Translations under genes and position numbers: made by a program
Notes under the pieces: model-generated
Told to the model about the DNA's origin: nothing
Seen by the model: only the letters and a program-made list of their open reading frames with translations
The model's database searches: none
NCBI GenBank assembly: GCA_029959085.1
Contig: JARWIR010000008.1
Coordinates: forward strand, 4,774,001 to 4,838,000
Source of the DNA: Nemophila menziesii
Taxonomy: Eukaryota > Streptophyta > Magnoliopsida > Boraginales > Hydrophyllaceae
Length of the DNA stretch: 64,000 nucleotides
Direction: 5' to 3'
Shown here: one piece after another, positions 1-11,499 of the stretch
Layout: the number at the start of each line of letters is the position of its first letter
How positions within the stretch are numbered: position 1 is the stretch's first letter

Positions 1-1027
1 ACGCTCCACGTTTTTAGGAACCGTAAAAACTAACTTCAAAGAGAACGCTGCATGGATGGGGCGAATGATATATCAGGTGTGCTAAATGGAAACAGTAATT
101 TTTATGTGACTGAGCATGAAGGAAAGGGTAAGGGAAAGTTAAATGGAGTAGCTAGTGATGAGCCAACTAGCGCATGTAAGGAACATAACATGGACAGGAG
201 CAAATTATTATATACAGGACAAATTACTACTAATGTACATTGAAGCATGACATTGCCGAACAGAGACAATACACAATGAATTCCAATGGGCAATTCTTAA
301 TTACAAATAGATGTCCAGTAAGTACATGAATGTGGAGAAGACATGGGCGGCTGACCAAAAAAAATTTCAAATCATATATTTGGTCAATTGGGTGTTCTAA
401 TGAAACAAATAAAATTTCAATTCCTTTTTAAAAAAATTGATAGCGCATGAAAGAAGAATTCCAACAGAATTTTTTTTCGACAAAAATAATTGCTATTTAT
501 TTTTATCAAAATAATACCATTAATTAATTCATCTAATTAATTTATTCTATGCTCTGATACCAATTGAATGAATTAATTAGATATAAAAGCAAGAGGATTT
601 ATAAGCGTTTACCTCTTGAAGAGCAGCGGAAATTAAAACACAGATTCAATGGCTTGGATCACAGATCTTCTTACAGGGAAGAAGAACTTTTGTTCACAAC
701 CTAAGAGCCTCAGATTCTTTTGATTTGTGTATTTTTCTTATGAAGAACAGAATAGTATATTGAGATATTGAGCGTTGAATTGAAGATGTAAATAAAGGAG
801 TTGTCTAACTTCTGACTTCTCTTCAGATAATGATAAGGCCGTTCTCTTATAATGGGGAAGTGGTGTTATAAAATAAATAACTTCCCTTGATTTTGAATTT
901 AAATATTTAAATTCAAAACAAAAACTATTAACTACATTTTGGCGGACAATCAAATAAATATAATAAATATTTATTTTATTTATTTCTTTCAAGGTCAAAT
1001 AAAAAAGAGATTATCTTCACTTAATTA
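1..1027 (-). repeat. Array unit 1, type A
   Basis: Marked by CCGTAAAA near the start, CATGGATGGGGCG, GGAAACAGTAA and TTGAATGAATT after the primer site. Internal segment ~420-564; the LTR runs from ~565 into unit 2 (to ~1445). Confidence 0.85.
551..562 (-). promoter_or_regulatory. tRNA-Met primer-binding site (representative)
   Basis: GCTCTGATACCA here is, on the minus strand, TGGTATCAGAGC, the classical plant LTR-retrotransposon primer site for initiator tRNA-Met. It lies two bases from the proposed LTR end, the usual spacing. Ten of the eleven complete units keep it (positions are in the unit entries); unit 4 has lost most of it. Confidence 0.8.
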
Positions 1028-2052
1028 ACGCTCCACGTTTTTAGGAACCCTAAAAACTAACTTCAAAGAGAACGCTGCAGGGAAGGGGCGAATGATATAT
1101 AAGGTGTGCTAAATGGAAAAAGTAATTTTCATGTGACTGAGCATGAAGGAAAGGGTAAGGGAAAGTTAAATGGAGTAGCTAGTGATGAGCCAACTAGCGC
1201 AGGTAAGGAACATAACATGACAGGAGCAAATTATTATATACAGGACAAATTACTACTAATGTACATTGAAGCATGACATTGCCGAACAGAGACAATACAC
1301 AATGAATTCCAATGGGCAATTCTTAATTACAAATAGATGTCCAGTAAGTACATGAATGTGGAGAAGACATGGGCGGCTGACCAAAAAAAATTTCAAATTA
1401 TATATTTGGTCAATTGGGTGTTCTCATGAAACAAATAAAATTTCAATTCCTTTTTAAAAAATTGATAGCGCATGAAAGAAGAATTCCAACAGAATTTTTT
1501 TTCGACAAAAATAATTGCTATTTATTTTTATCAAAATAATACTATTAATTAATTCATCTAATTAATTTATTCTATGCTCTGATACCAATTGAAAGAATTA
1601 ATTAGATATAAAAGCAAGAGGATTTATAAGCGTTTACCTCTTGAAGAGCAGCGGAAATTAAAACACAGATTCAATGGCTTGGATCACAGATCTTCTTACA
1701 GGGAAGAAGAACTTTTGTTCACAACCTAAGAGCCTCAGATTCTTTTGATTTGTGTATTTTTCTTATGAAGAACAGAATAGTATATTGAGATATTGAGCGT
1801 TGAATTGAAGATGTAAATAAAGGAGTTGTCTAACTTCTGACTTCTCTTCAGATAATGATAAGGCCGTTCTCTTATAATGGGGAAGTGGTGTTATAAAATA
1901 AATAACTTCCCTTGATTTTGAATTTAAATATTTAAATTCAAAACAAAAACTATTAACTACATTTTGGCGGACAATCAAATAAATATAATAAATATTTATT
2001 TTATTTATTTCTTTCAAGGTCAAATAAAAAAGAGATTATCTTCACTTAATTA
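1028..2052 (-). repeat. Array unit 2, type B
   Basis: Marked by CCCTAAAA, CAGGGAAGGGGCG (no ATG) and a one-base deletion in AACATGACAGG that breaks the plus-strand 63-codon frame seen in types A, C and D. Primer site at 1576-1587. Confidence 0.85.
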
Positions 2053-3079
2053 ACGCTCCACGTTTTTAGGAACCGTAAAAACTAACTTCAAAGAGAACGC
2101 TGCATGGATGGGACGAATGATATATCAGGTGTGCTAAATGGAAAAAGTAATTTTTATGTGACTGAGCATGAAGGAAAGGGTAAGGGAAAGTTAATTGGAG
2201 TAGCTAGTGATGAGCCAACTAGCGCAGGTAAGGAACATAACATGGACAGGAGCAAATTATTATATACAGGACAAATTACTACTAATGTACATTGAAGCAT
2301 GACATTGCCGAACAGAGACAATACACAATGAATTCCAATGCGCAATTCTTAATTACAAATAGATGTCCAGTAAGTACATGAATGTGGAGAAGACATGGGC
2401 GGCTAACCAAAAAAAATTTCAAATCATATATTTGGTCAATTGGGTGTTCTCATGAAACAAATAAAATTTCAATTCCTTTTTAAAAAAATTGATAGCGCAT
2501 GAAAGAAGAATTCCAACAGAATTTTTTTTCGACAAAAATAATTGCTATTTATTTTTATCAAAATAATACCATTAATTAATTCATCTAATTAATTTATTCT
2601 ATGCTCTGATACCAATTTAAAGAATTAATTAGATATAAAAGCAAGAGGATTTATAAGCGTTTACCTCTTGAAGAGCAGCGGAAATTAAAACACAGATTCA
2701 ATGGCTTGGATCACAGATCTTCTTACAGGGAAGAAGAACTTTTGTTCACAACCTAAGAGCCTCAGATTCTTTTGATTTGTGTATTTTTCTTATGAAGAAC
2801 AGAATAGTATATTGAGATATTGAGCGTTGAATCGAAGATGTAAATAAAGGAGTTGTCTAACTTCTGACTTCTCTTCAGATAATGATAAGGCTGTTCTCTT
2901 ATAATGGGGAAGTGGTGTTATAAAATAAATAACTTCCCTTGATTTTGAATTTAAATATTTAAATTCAAAACAAAAACTATTAACTACATTTTGGCGGACA
3001 ATCAAATAAATATAATAAATATTTATTTTATTTATTTCTTTCAAGGTCAAATAAAAAAGAGATTATCTTCACTTAATTA
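2053..3079 (-). repeat. Array unit 3, type C
   Basis: Marked by CATGGATGGGACG, TTAATTGGAG, CCAATGCGCA, GCTAACC and GAATCGAAG. The primer site at 2603-2614 is followed by TTAAAG instead of TGAAAG, a change shared with unit 9. Confidence 0.85.
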
Positions 3080-4094
3080 ACGCTCCACGTTTTTAGGAAC
3101 CCTAAAAACTAACTTCAAAGAGAACGCTGCATGGAAGGGGCGAATGATATATCAGGTGTGCTAAATGGAAAAAGTAATTTTCATGTGACTGAGCATGAAG
3201 GAAAGGGTAAGGGAAAGTTAAATGGAGTAGCTAGTGATGAGCCAACTAGCGCAGGTAAGGAACATAACATGGACAGGAGCAAATTATTATATACAGGACA
3301 AATTACTACTAATATACATTGAAGCATGACATTGCCGAACAGAGACAATACACAATGAATTTCAATGGGCAATTCTTAATTACAAATAGATGTCCAGTAA
3401 GTACATGAATGTGGAGAAGACATGGGCGGCTGACCAAAATAATTTCAAATCATATATTTGGTCAATTGAGTGTTCTCATGAAACAAATAAAATTTCAATT
3501 CCTTATTAAAAAAATCGATAGCGCATGAAAGAAGAATTCCAACAGAATTTTTTTTCGACAAAAATAATTGCTATTTATTTTTATCAAAATAATACCATTA
3601 ATTAATTCATCTAATTAATTTATTCTATGCTCTGAAAGAATTAATTAGATATAAAAGCAAGAGGATTTATAAGCGTTTACCTCTTGAAGAGCAGCGGAAA
3701 TTAAAACACAGATTCAATGGCTTGGATCACAGATCTTCTTACAGGGAAGAAGAACTTTTGTTCACAACCTAAGAGCCTCAGATTCTTTTGATTTGTGTAT
3801 TTTTCTTATGAAGAACAGAATAGTATATTGAGTATTGAGCGTTGAATTGAAGATGTAAATAAAGGAGTTGTCTAACTTCTGACTTCTCTTCAGATAATGA
3901 TAAGGCCGTTCTCTTATAATGGGGAAGTGGTGTTATAAAATAAATAACTTCCCTTGATTTTGAATTTAAATATTTAAATTCAAAACAAAAACTATTAACT
4001 ACATTTTGGCGGACAATCAAATAAATATAATAAATATTTATTTTATTTATTTCTTTCAAGGTCAAATAAAAAAGAGACTATCTTCACTTAATTA
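3080..4094 (-). repeat. Array unit 4, type D, primer site lost
   Basis: Marked by CATGGAAGGGGCG, AATATACATTG, AATTTCAATGG, CAATTGAGTG and AATCGATAG. It is the shortest unit (1015 bp), mainly because ten bases (ATACCAATTG) are missing after GCTCTG at 3634. This removes most of the primer site and the LTR edge. Confidence 0.85.
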
Positions 4095-5121
4095 ACGCTC
4101 CACGTTTTTAGGAACCGTAAAAACTAACTTCAAAGAGAACGCTGCATGGATGGGACGAATGATATATCAGGTGTGCTAAATGGAAAAAGTAATTTTTATG
4201 TGACTGAGCATGAAGGAAAGGGTAAGGGAAAGTTAATTGGAGTAGCTAGTGATGAGCCAACTAGCGCAGGTAAGGAACATAACATGGACAGGAGCAAATT
4301 ATTATATACAGGACAAATTACTACTAATGTACATTGAAGCATGACATTGCCGAACAGAGACAATACACAATGAATTCCAATGCGCAATTCTTAATTACAA
4401 ATAGATGTCCAGTAAGTACATGAATGTGGAGAAGACATGGGCGGCTAACCAAAAAAAATTTCAAATCATATATTTGGTCAATTGGGTGTTCTCATGAAAC
4501 AAATAAAATTTCAATTCCTTTTTAAAAAAATTGATAGCGCATGAAAGAAGAATTCCAACAGAATTTTTTTTCGACAAAAATAATTGCTATTTATTTTTAT
4601 CAAAATAATACCATTAATTAATTCATCTAATTAATTTATTCTATGCTCTGATACCAATTGAAAGAATTAATTAGATATAAAAGCAAGAGGATTTATAAGC
4701 GTTTACCTCTTGAAGAGCAGCGGAAATTAAAACACAGATTCAATGGCTTGGATCACAGATCTTCTTACAGGGAAGAAGAACTTTTGTTCACAACCTAAGA
4801 GCCTCAGATTCTTTTGATTTGTGTATTTTTCTTATGAAGAACAGAATAGTATATTGAGATATTGAGCGTTGAATCGAAGATGTAAATAAAGGAGTTGTCT
4901 AACTTCTGACTTCTCTTCAGATAATGATAAGGCCGTTCTCTTATAATGGGGAAGTGGTGTTATAAAATAAATAACTTCCCTTGATTTTGAATTTAAATAT
5001 TTAAATTCAAAACAAAAACTATTAACTACATTTTGGCGGACAATCAAATAAATATAATAAATATTTATTTTATTTATTTCTTTCAAGGTCAAATAAAAAA
5101 GAGATTATCTTCACTTAATTA
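4095..5121 (-). repeat. Array unit 5, type C
   Basis: Carries the type C markers (CATGGATGGGACG, TTAATTGGAG, CCAATGCGCA, GAATCGAAG). With unit 6 it forms the extra C-D pair of the array. Primer site 4645-4656. Confidence 0.85.
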
Positions 5122-6147
5122 ACGCTCCACGTTTTTAGGAACCCTAAAAACTAACTTCAAAGAGAACGCTGCATGGAAGGGGCGAATGATATATCAGGTG
5201 TGCTAAATGGAAAAAGTAATTTTCATGTGACTGAGCATGAAGGAAAGGGTAAGGGAAAGTTAAATGGAGTAGCTAGTGATGAGCCAACTAGCGCAGGTAA
5301 GGAACATAACATGGACAGGAGCAAATTATTATATACAGGACAAATTACTACTAATATACATTGAAGCATGACATTGCCGAACAGAGACAATACACAATGA
5401 ATTTCAATGGGCAATTCTTAATTACAAATAGATGTCCAGTAAGTACATGAATGTGGAGAAGACATGGGCGGCTGACCAAAAAAATTTCAAATCATATATT
5501 TGGTCAATTGAGTGTTCTCATGAAACAAATAAAATTTCAATTCCTTTTTAAAAAAATCGATAGCGCATGAAAGAAGAATTCCAACAGAATTTTTTTTCGA
5601 CAAAAATAATTGCTATTTATTTTTATCAAAATAATACCATTAATTAATTCATCTAATTAATTTATTCTATGCTCTGATACCAATTGAAAGAATTAATTAT
5701 ATATAAAAGCAAGAGGATTTATAAGCGTTTACCTCTTGAAGAGCAGCGGAAATTAAAACACAGATTCAATGGCTTGGATAACAGATCTTCTTACAGGGAA
5801 GAAGAACTTTTGTTCACAACCTAAGAGCCTCAGATTCTTTTGATTTGTGTATTTTTCTGATGAAGAACAGAATAGTATATTGAGATATTGAGCGTTGAAT
5901 TGAAGATGTAAATAAAGGAGTTGTCTAACTTCTGACTTCTCTTCAGATAATGATAAGGCTGTTCTCTTATAATGCGGAAGTGGTGTTATAAAATAAATAA
6001 CTTCCCTTGATTTTGAATTTAAATATTTAAATTCAAAACAAAAACTATTAACTACATTTTGGCGGACAATCAAATAAATATAATAAATATTTATTTTATT
6101 TATTTCTTTCAAGGTCAAATAATAAAGAGATTATCTTCACTTAATTA
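5122..6147 (-). repeat. Array unit 6, type D
   Basis: Type D markers, plus AATGCGGAAG and AAGGCTGTT shared with unit 10. Primer site 5671-5682. Confidence 0.85.
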
Positions 6148-7174
6148 ACGCTCCACGTTTTTAGGAACCGTAAAAACTAACTTCAAAGAGAACGCTGCAT
6201 GGATGGGGCGAATGATATATCAGGTGTGCTAAATGGAAACAGTAATTTTTATGTGACTGAGCATGAAGGAAAGGGTAAGGGAAAGTTAAATGGAGTAGCT
6301 AGTGATGAGCCAACTAGCGCAGGTAAGGAACATAACATGGACAGGAGCAAATTATTATATACAGGACAAATTACTACTAATGTACATTGAAGCATGACAT
6401 TGCCGAACAGAGACAATACACAATGAATTCCAATGGGCAATTCTTAATTACAAATAGATGTCCAGTAAGTACATGAATGTGGAGAAGACATGGGCGGCTG
6501 ACCAAAAAAAATTTCAAATCATATATTTGGTCAATTGGGTGTTCTCATGAAACAAATAAAATTTCAATTCCTTTTTAAAAAAATTGACAGCGCATGAAAG
6601 AAGAATTCCAACAGAATTTTTTTTCGACAAAAATAATTGCTATTTATTTTTATCAAAATAATACCATTAATTAATTCATCTAATTAATTTATTCTATGCT
6701 CTGATACCAATTGAATGAATTAATTAGATATAAAAGCAAGAGGATTTATAAGCGTTTACCTCTTGAAGAGCAGCGGAAATTAAAACACAGATTCAATGGC
6801 TTGGATCACAGATCTTCTTACAGGGAAGAAGAACTTTTGTTCACAACCTAAGAGCCTCAGATTCTTTTGATTTGTGTATTTTTCTTATGAAGAACAGAAT
6901 AGTATATTGAGATATTGAGCGTTGAATTGAAGATGTAAATAAAGGAGTTGTCTAACTTCTGACTTCTCTTCAGATAATGATAAGGCCGTTCTCTTATAAT
7001 GGGGAAGTGGTGTTATAAAATAAATAACTTCCCTTGATTTTGAATTTAAATATTTAAATTCAAAACAAAAACTATTAACTACATTTTGGCGGACAATCAA
7101 ATAAATATAATAAATATTTATTTTATTTATTTCTTTCAAGGTCAAATAAAAAAGAGATTATCTTCACTTAATTA
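6148..7174 (-). repeat. Array unit 7, type A
   Basis: Type A markers, including GGAAACAGTAA and TTGAATGAATT as in unit 1. Primer site 6698-6709. Confidence 0.85.
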
Positions 7175-8200
7175 ACGCTCTACGTTTTTAGGAACCCTAA
7201 AAACTAACTTCAAAGAGAACGCTGCAGGGAAGGGGCGAATGATATATCAGGTGTGCTAAATGGAAAAAGTAATTTTCATGTGACTGAGCATGAAGGAAAG
7301 GGTAAGGGAAAGTTAAATGGAGTAGCTAGTGATGAGCCAACTAGCGCAGGTAAGGAACATAACATGACAGGAGCAAATTATTATATACAGGACAAATTAC
7401 TACTAATGTACATTGAAGCATGACATTGCCGAACAGAGACAATACACAATGAATTCCAATGGGCAATTCTTAATTACAAATAGATGTCCAGTAAGTACAT
7501 GAATGTGGAGAAGACATGGGCGGCTGACCAAAAAAAATTTCAAATTATATATTTGGTTAATTGGGTGTTCTCATGAAACAAATAAAATTTCAATTCCTTT
7601 TTAAAAAAATTGATAGCGCATGAAAGAATAATTCCAACAGAATTTTTTTTCGACAAAAATAATTGCTATTTATTTTTATCAAAATAATACCATTAATTAA
7701 TTCATCTAATTAATTTATTCTATGCTCTGATACCAATTGAAAGAATTAATTAGATATAAAAGCAAGAGGATTTATAAGCGTTTACCTCTTGAAGAGCAGC
7801 GGAAATTAAAACACAGATTCAATGGCTTGGATCACAGACCTTCTTACAGGGAAGAAGAACTTTTGTTCACAACCTAAGAGCCTCAGATTCTTTTGATTTG
7901 TGTATTTTTCTTATGAAGAACAGAATAGTATATTGAGATATTGAGCGTTGAATTGAAGATGTAAATAAAGGAGTTGTCTAACTTCTGACTTCTCTTCAGA
8001 TAATGATAAGGCCGTTCTCTTATAATGGGGAAGTGGTGTTATAAAATAAATAACTTCCCTTGATTTTGAATTTAAATATTTAAATTCAAAACAAAAACTA
8101 TTAACTACATTTTGGCGGACAATCAAATAAATATAATAAATATTTATTTTATTTATTTCTTTCAAGGTCAAATAAAAAAGAGACTATCTTCACTTAATTA
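7175..8200 (-). repeat. Array unit 8, type B
   Basis: Type B markers (CAGGGAAGGGGCG and the AACATGACAGG deletion) as in unit 2. Primer site 7724-7735. Confidence 0.85.
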
Positions 8201-9227
8201 ACGCTCCACGTTTTTAGGAACCGTATAAACTAACTTCAAAGAGAACGCTGCATGGATGGGACGAATGATATATCAGGTGTGCTAAATGGAAAAAGTAATT
8301 TTTATGTGACTGAGCATGAAGGAAAAGGTAAGGGAAAGTTAATTGGAGTAGCTAGTGATGAGCCAACTAGCGCAGGTAAGGAACATAACATGGACAGGAG
8401 CAAATTATTATATACAGGACAAATTACTACTAATGTACATTGAAGCATGACATTGCCGAACAGAGACAATACACAATGAATTCCAATGCGCAATTCTTAA
8501 TTACAAATAGATGTCCAGTAAGTACATGAATGTGGAGAAGACATGGGCGGCTAACCAAAAAAAATTTCAAATCATATATTTGGTCAATTGGGTGTTCTCA
8601 TGAAACAAATAAAATTTCAATTCCTTTTTAAAAAAATTGATAGCGCATGAAAGAAGAATTCCAACAGAATTTTTTTTCGACAAAAATAATTGCTATTTAT
8701 TTTTATCAAAATAATACCATTAATTAATTCATCTAATTAATTTATTCTATGCTCTGATACCAATTTAAAGAATTAATTAGATATAAAAGCAAGAGGATTT
8801 ATAAGCGTTTACCTCTTGAAGAGCAGCGGAAATTAAAACACAGATTCAATGGCTTGGATCACAGATCTTCTTACAGGGAAGAAGAACTTTTGTTCACAAC
8901 CTAAGAGCCTCAGATTCTTTTGATTTGTGTATTTTTCTTATGAAGAACAGAATAGTATATTGAGATATTGAGCGTTGAATCGAAGATGTAAATAAAGGAG
9001 TTGTCTAACTTCTGACTTCTCTTCAGATAATGATAAGGCCGTTCTCTTATAATGAGGAAGTGGTGTTATAAAATAAATAACTTCCCTTGATTTTGAATTT
9101 AAATATTTAAATTCAAAACAAAAACTATTAACTACATTTTGGCGGACAATCAAATAAATATAATAAATATTTATTTTATTTATTTCTTTCAAGGTCAAAT
9201 AAAAAAGAGATTATCTTCACTTAATTA
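8201..9227 (-). repeat. Array unit 9, type C
   Basis: Type C markers, with CCAATTTAAAG shared with unit 3. Primer site 8751-8762. Confidence 0.85.
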
Positions 9228-10253
9228 ACGCTCCACGTTTTTAGGAACCCTAAAAACTAACTTCAAAGAGAACGCTGCATGGAAGGGGCGAATGATATAT
9301 CAGGTGTGCTAAATGGAAAAAGTAATTTTCATGTGACTGAGCATGAAGGAAAGGGTAAGGGAAAGTTAAATGGAGTAGCTAGTGATGAGCCAACTAGCGT
9401 AGGTAAGGAACATAACATGGACAGGAGCAAATTATTATATACAGGACAAATTACTACTAATATACATTGAAGCATGACATTGCCGAACAGAGACAATACA
9501 CAATGAATTTCAATGGGCAATTCTTAATTACAAATAGATGTCCAGTAAGTACATGAATGTGGAGAAGACATGGGCGGCTGACCAAAAAAATTTCAAATCA
9601 TATATTTGGTCAATTGAGTGTTCTCATGAAACAAATAAAATTTCAATTCCTTTTTAAAAAAATCGATAGCGCATGAAAGAAGAATTCCAACAGAATTTTT
9701 TTTCGACAAAAATAATTGCTATTTATTTTTATCAAAATAATACCATTAATTAATTCATCTAATTAATTTATTCTATGCTCTGATACCAATTGAAAGAATT
9801 AATTAGATATAAAAGCAAGAGGATTTATAAGCGTTTACCTCTTGAAGAGCAGCGGAAATTAAAACACAGATTCAATGGCTTGGATCACAGATCTTCTTAC
9901 AGGGAAGAAGAACTTTTGTTCACAACCTAAGAGCCTCAGATTCTTTTGATTTGTGTATTTTTCTTATGAAGAACATAATAGTATATTGAGATATTGAGCG
10001 TTGAATTGAAGATGTAAATAAAGGAGTTGTCTAACTTCTGACTTCTCTTCAGATAATGATAAGGCTGTTCTCTTATAATGCGGAAGTGGTGTTATAAAAT
10101 AAATAACTTCCCTTGATTTTGAATTTAAATATTTAAATTCAAAACAAAAACTATTAACTACATTTTGGCGGACAATCAAATAAATATAATAAATATTTAT
10201 TTTATTTATTTCTTTCAAGGTCAAATAAAAAAGAGATTATCTTCACTTAATTA
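9228..10253 (-). repeat. Array unit 10, type D
   Basis: Type D markers, with AATGCGGAAG shared with unit 6. Primer site 9777-9788. Confidence 0.85.
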
Positions 10254-11280
10254 ACGCTCCACGTTTTTAGGAACCGTAAAAACTAACTTCAAAGAGAACG
10301 CTGCATGGATGGGGCGAATGATATATCAGGTGTGCTAAATGGAAACAGTAATTTTTATGTGACTGAGCATGAAGGAAAGGGTAAGGGAAAGTTAAATGGA
10401 GTAGCTAGTGATGAGCCAACTAGCGCAGGTAAGGAACATAACTTGGACAGGAGCAAATTATTATATACAGGACAAATTACTACTAATGTACATTGAAGCA
10501 TGACATTGCCGAACAGAGACAATACACAATGAATTCCAATGGGCAATTCTTAATTACAAATAGATGTCCAGTAAGTACATGAATGTGGAGAAGACATGGG
10601 CGGCTGACCAAAAAAAATTTCAAATCATATATTTGGTCAATTGGGTGTTCTCATGAAACAAATAAAATTTCAATTCCTTTTTAAAAAAATTGATAGCGCA
10701 TGAAAGAAGAATTCCAACAGAATTTTTTTTCGACAAAAATAATTGCTATTTATTTTTATCAAAATAATACCATTAATTAATTCATCTAATTAATTTATTC
10801 TATGCTCTGATACCAATTGAAAGAATTAATTAGATATAAAAGCAAGAGGATTTATAAGCGTTTACCTCTTGAAGAGCAGCGGAAATTAAAACACAGATTC
10901 AATGGCTTGGATCACAGATCTTCTTACAGGGAAGAAGAACTTTTGTTCACAACCTAAGAGCCTCAGATTCTTTTGATTTGTGTATTTTTCTTATGAAGAA
11001 CAGAATAGTATATTGAGATATTGAGCGTTGAATTGAAGATGTAAATAAAGGAGTTGTCTAACTTCTGACTTCTCTTCAGATAATGATAAGGCCGTTCTCT
11101 TATAATGGGGAAGTGGTGTTATAAAATAAATAACTTCCCTTGATTTTGAATTTAAATATTTAAATTCAAAACAAAAACTATTAACTACATTTTGGCGGAC
11201 AATCAAATAAATATAATAAATATTTATTTTATTTATTTCTTTCAAGGTCAAATAAAAAAGAGATTATCTTCACTTAATTA
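10254..11280 (-). repeat. Array unit 11, type A
   Basis: Type A markers (CATGGATGGGGCG, GGAAACAGTAA), but TTGAAAGAATT after the primer site (10804-10815) instead of the TTGAATG of units 1 and 7. Confidence 0.85.
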
Positions 11281-11499
11281 ACGCTCCACGTTTTTAGGAA
11301 CCCTAAAAACTAACTTCAAAGAGAACGCTGCAGGGAAGGGGCGAATGATATATCAGGTGTGCTAAATGGAAAAAGTAATTTTCATGTGACTGAGCATGAA
11401 GGAAAGGGTAAGGGAAAGTTAAATGGAGTAGCTAGTGATGAGCCAACTAGCGCAGGTAAGGAACATAACATGGACAGGAGCAAATTATTATATACAGGA
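11281..11499 (-). repeat. Array unit 12, type B, truncated
   Basis: Begins as type B (CAGGGAAGGGGCG) but keeps AACATGGACAGG intact, so it lacks the one-base deletion of units 2 and 8. Homology to the other units stops after TATATACAGGA at 11499, inside the LTR. Confidence 0.85.

Larger units (their letters stand above)
1..11499 (-). repeat. Tandem array of a TRIM-like LTR retrotransposon, higher-order repeat
   Basis: Eleven complete units and one truncated unit of 1015-1027 bp lie head to tail (starts 1, 1028, 2053, 3080, 4095, 5122, 6148, 7175, 8201, 9228, 10254, 11281). Each unit carries GCTCTGATACCA, the reverse complement of the tRNA-Met primer site TGGTATCAGAGC, so the parent element reads on the minus strand. 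Two bases beyond that site an ~880-bp segment begins TGAAAGAATT and ends AAATTTCA on the plus strand (TGAAA/TTTCA ends), which fits an LTR. The remaining ~145 bp would be the internal domain, ending in a purine tract AAAAAGGAAT (minus strand) next to the LTR. No gag or pol is present. Miniature LTR elements are known to form LTR-internal-LTR-internal arrays, probably by unequal recombination. The array stops mid-LTR at 11499, where SufD-like sequence starts. The LTR boundaries are my inference; the periodicity is directly visible. Confidence 0.9.

Noticed and set aside
738..11251. 86-codon minus-strand frame repeated once per array unit
   Set aside because: It lies within the proposed LTR on the element's own strand. 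It begins in AT-rich noncoding-like DNA and shows no domain; its conservation is explained by unit homogenisation.
1..11499. CRISPR-like or rDNA spacer array
   Set aside because: The unit is ~1 kb with no spacers, no rRNA sequence and a retrotransposon primer site; the window is plant nuclear DNA.
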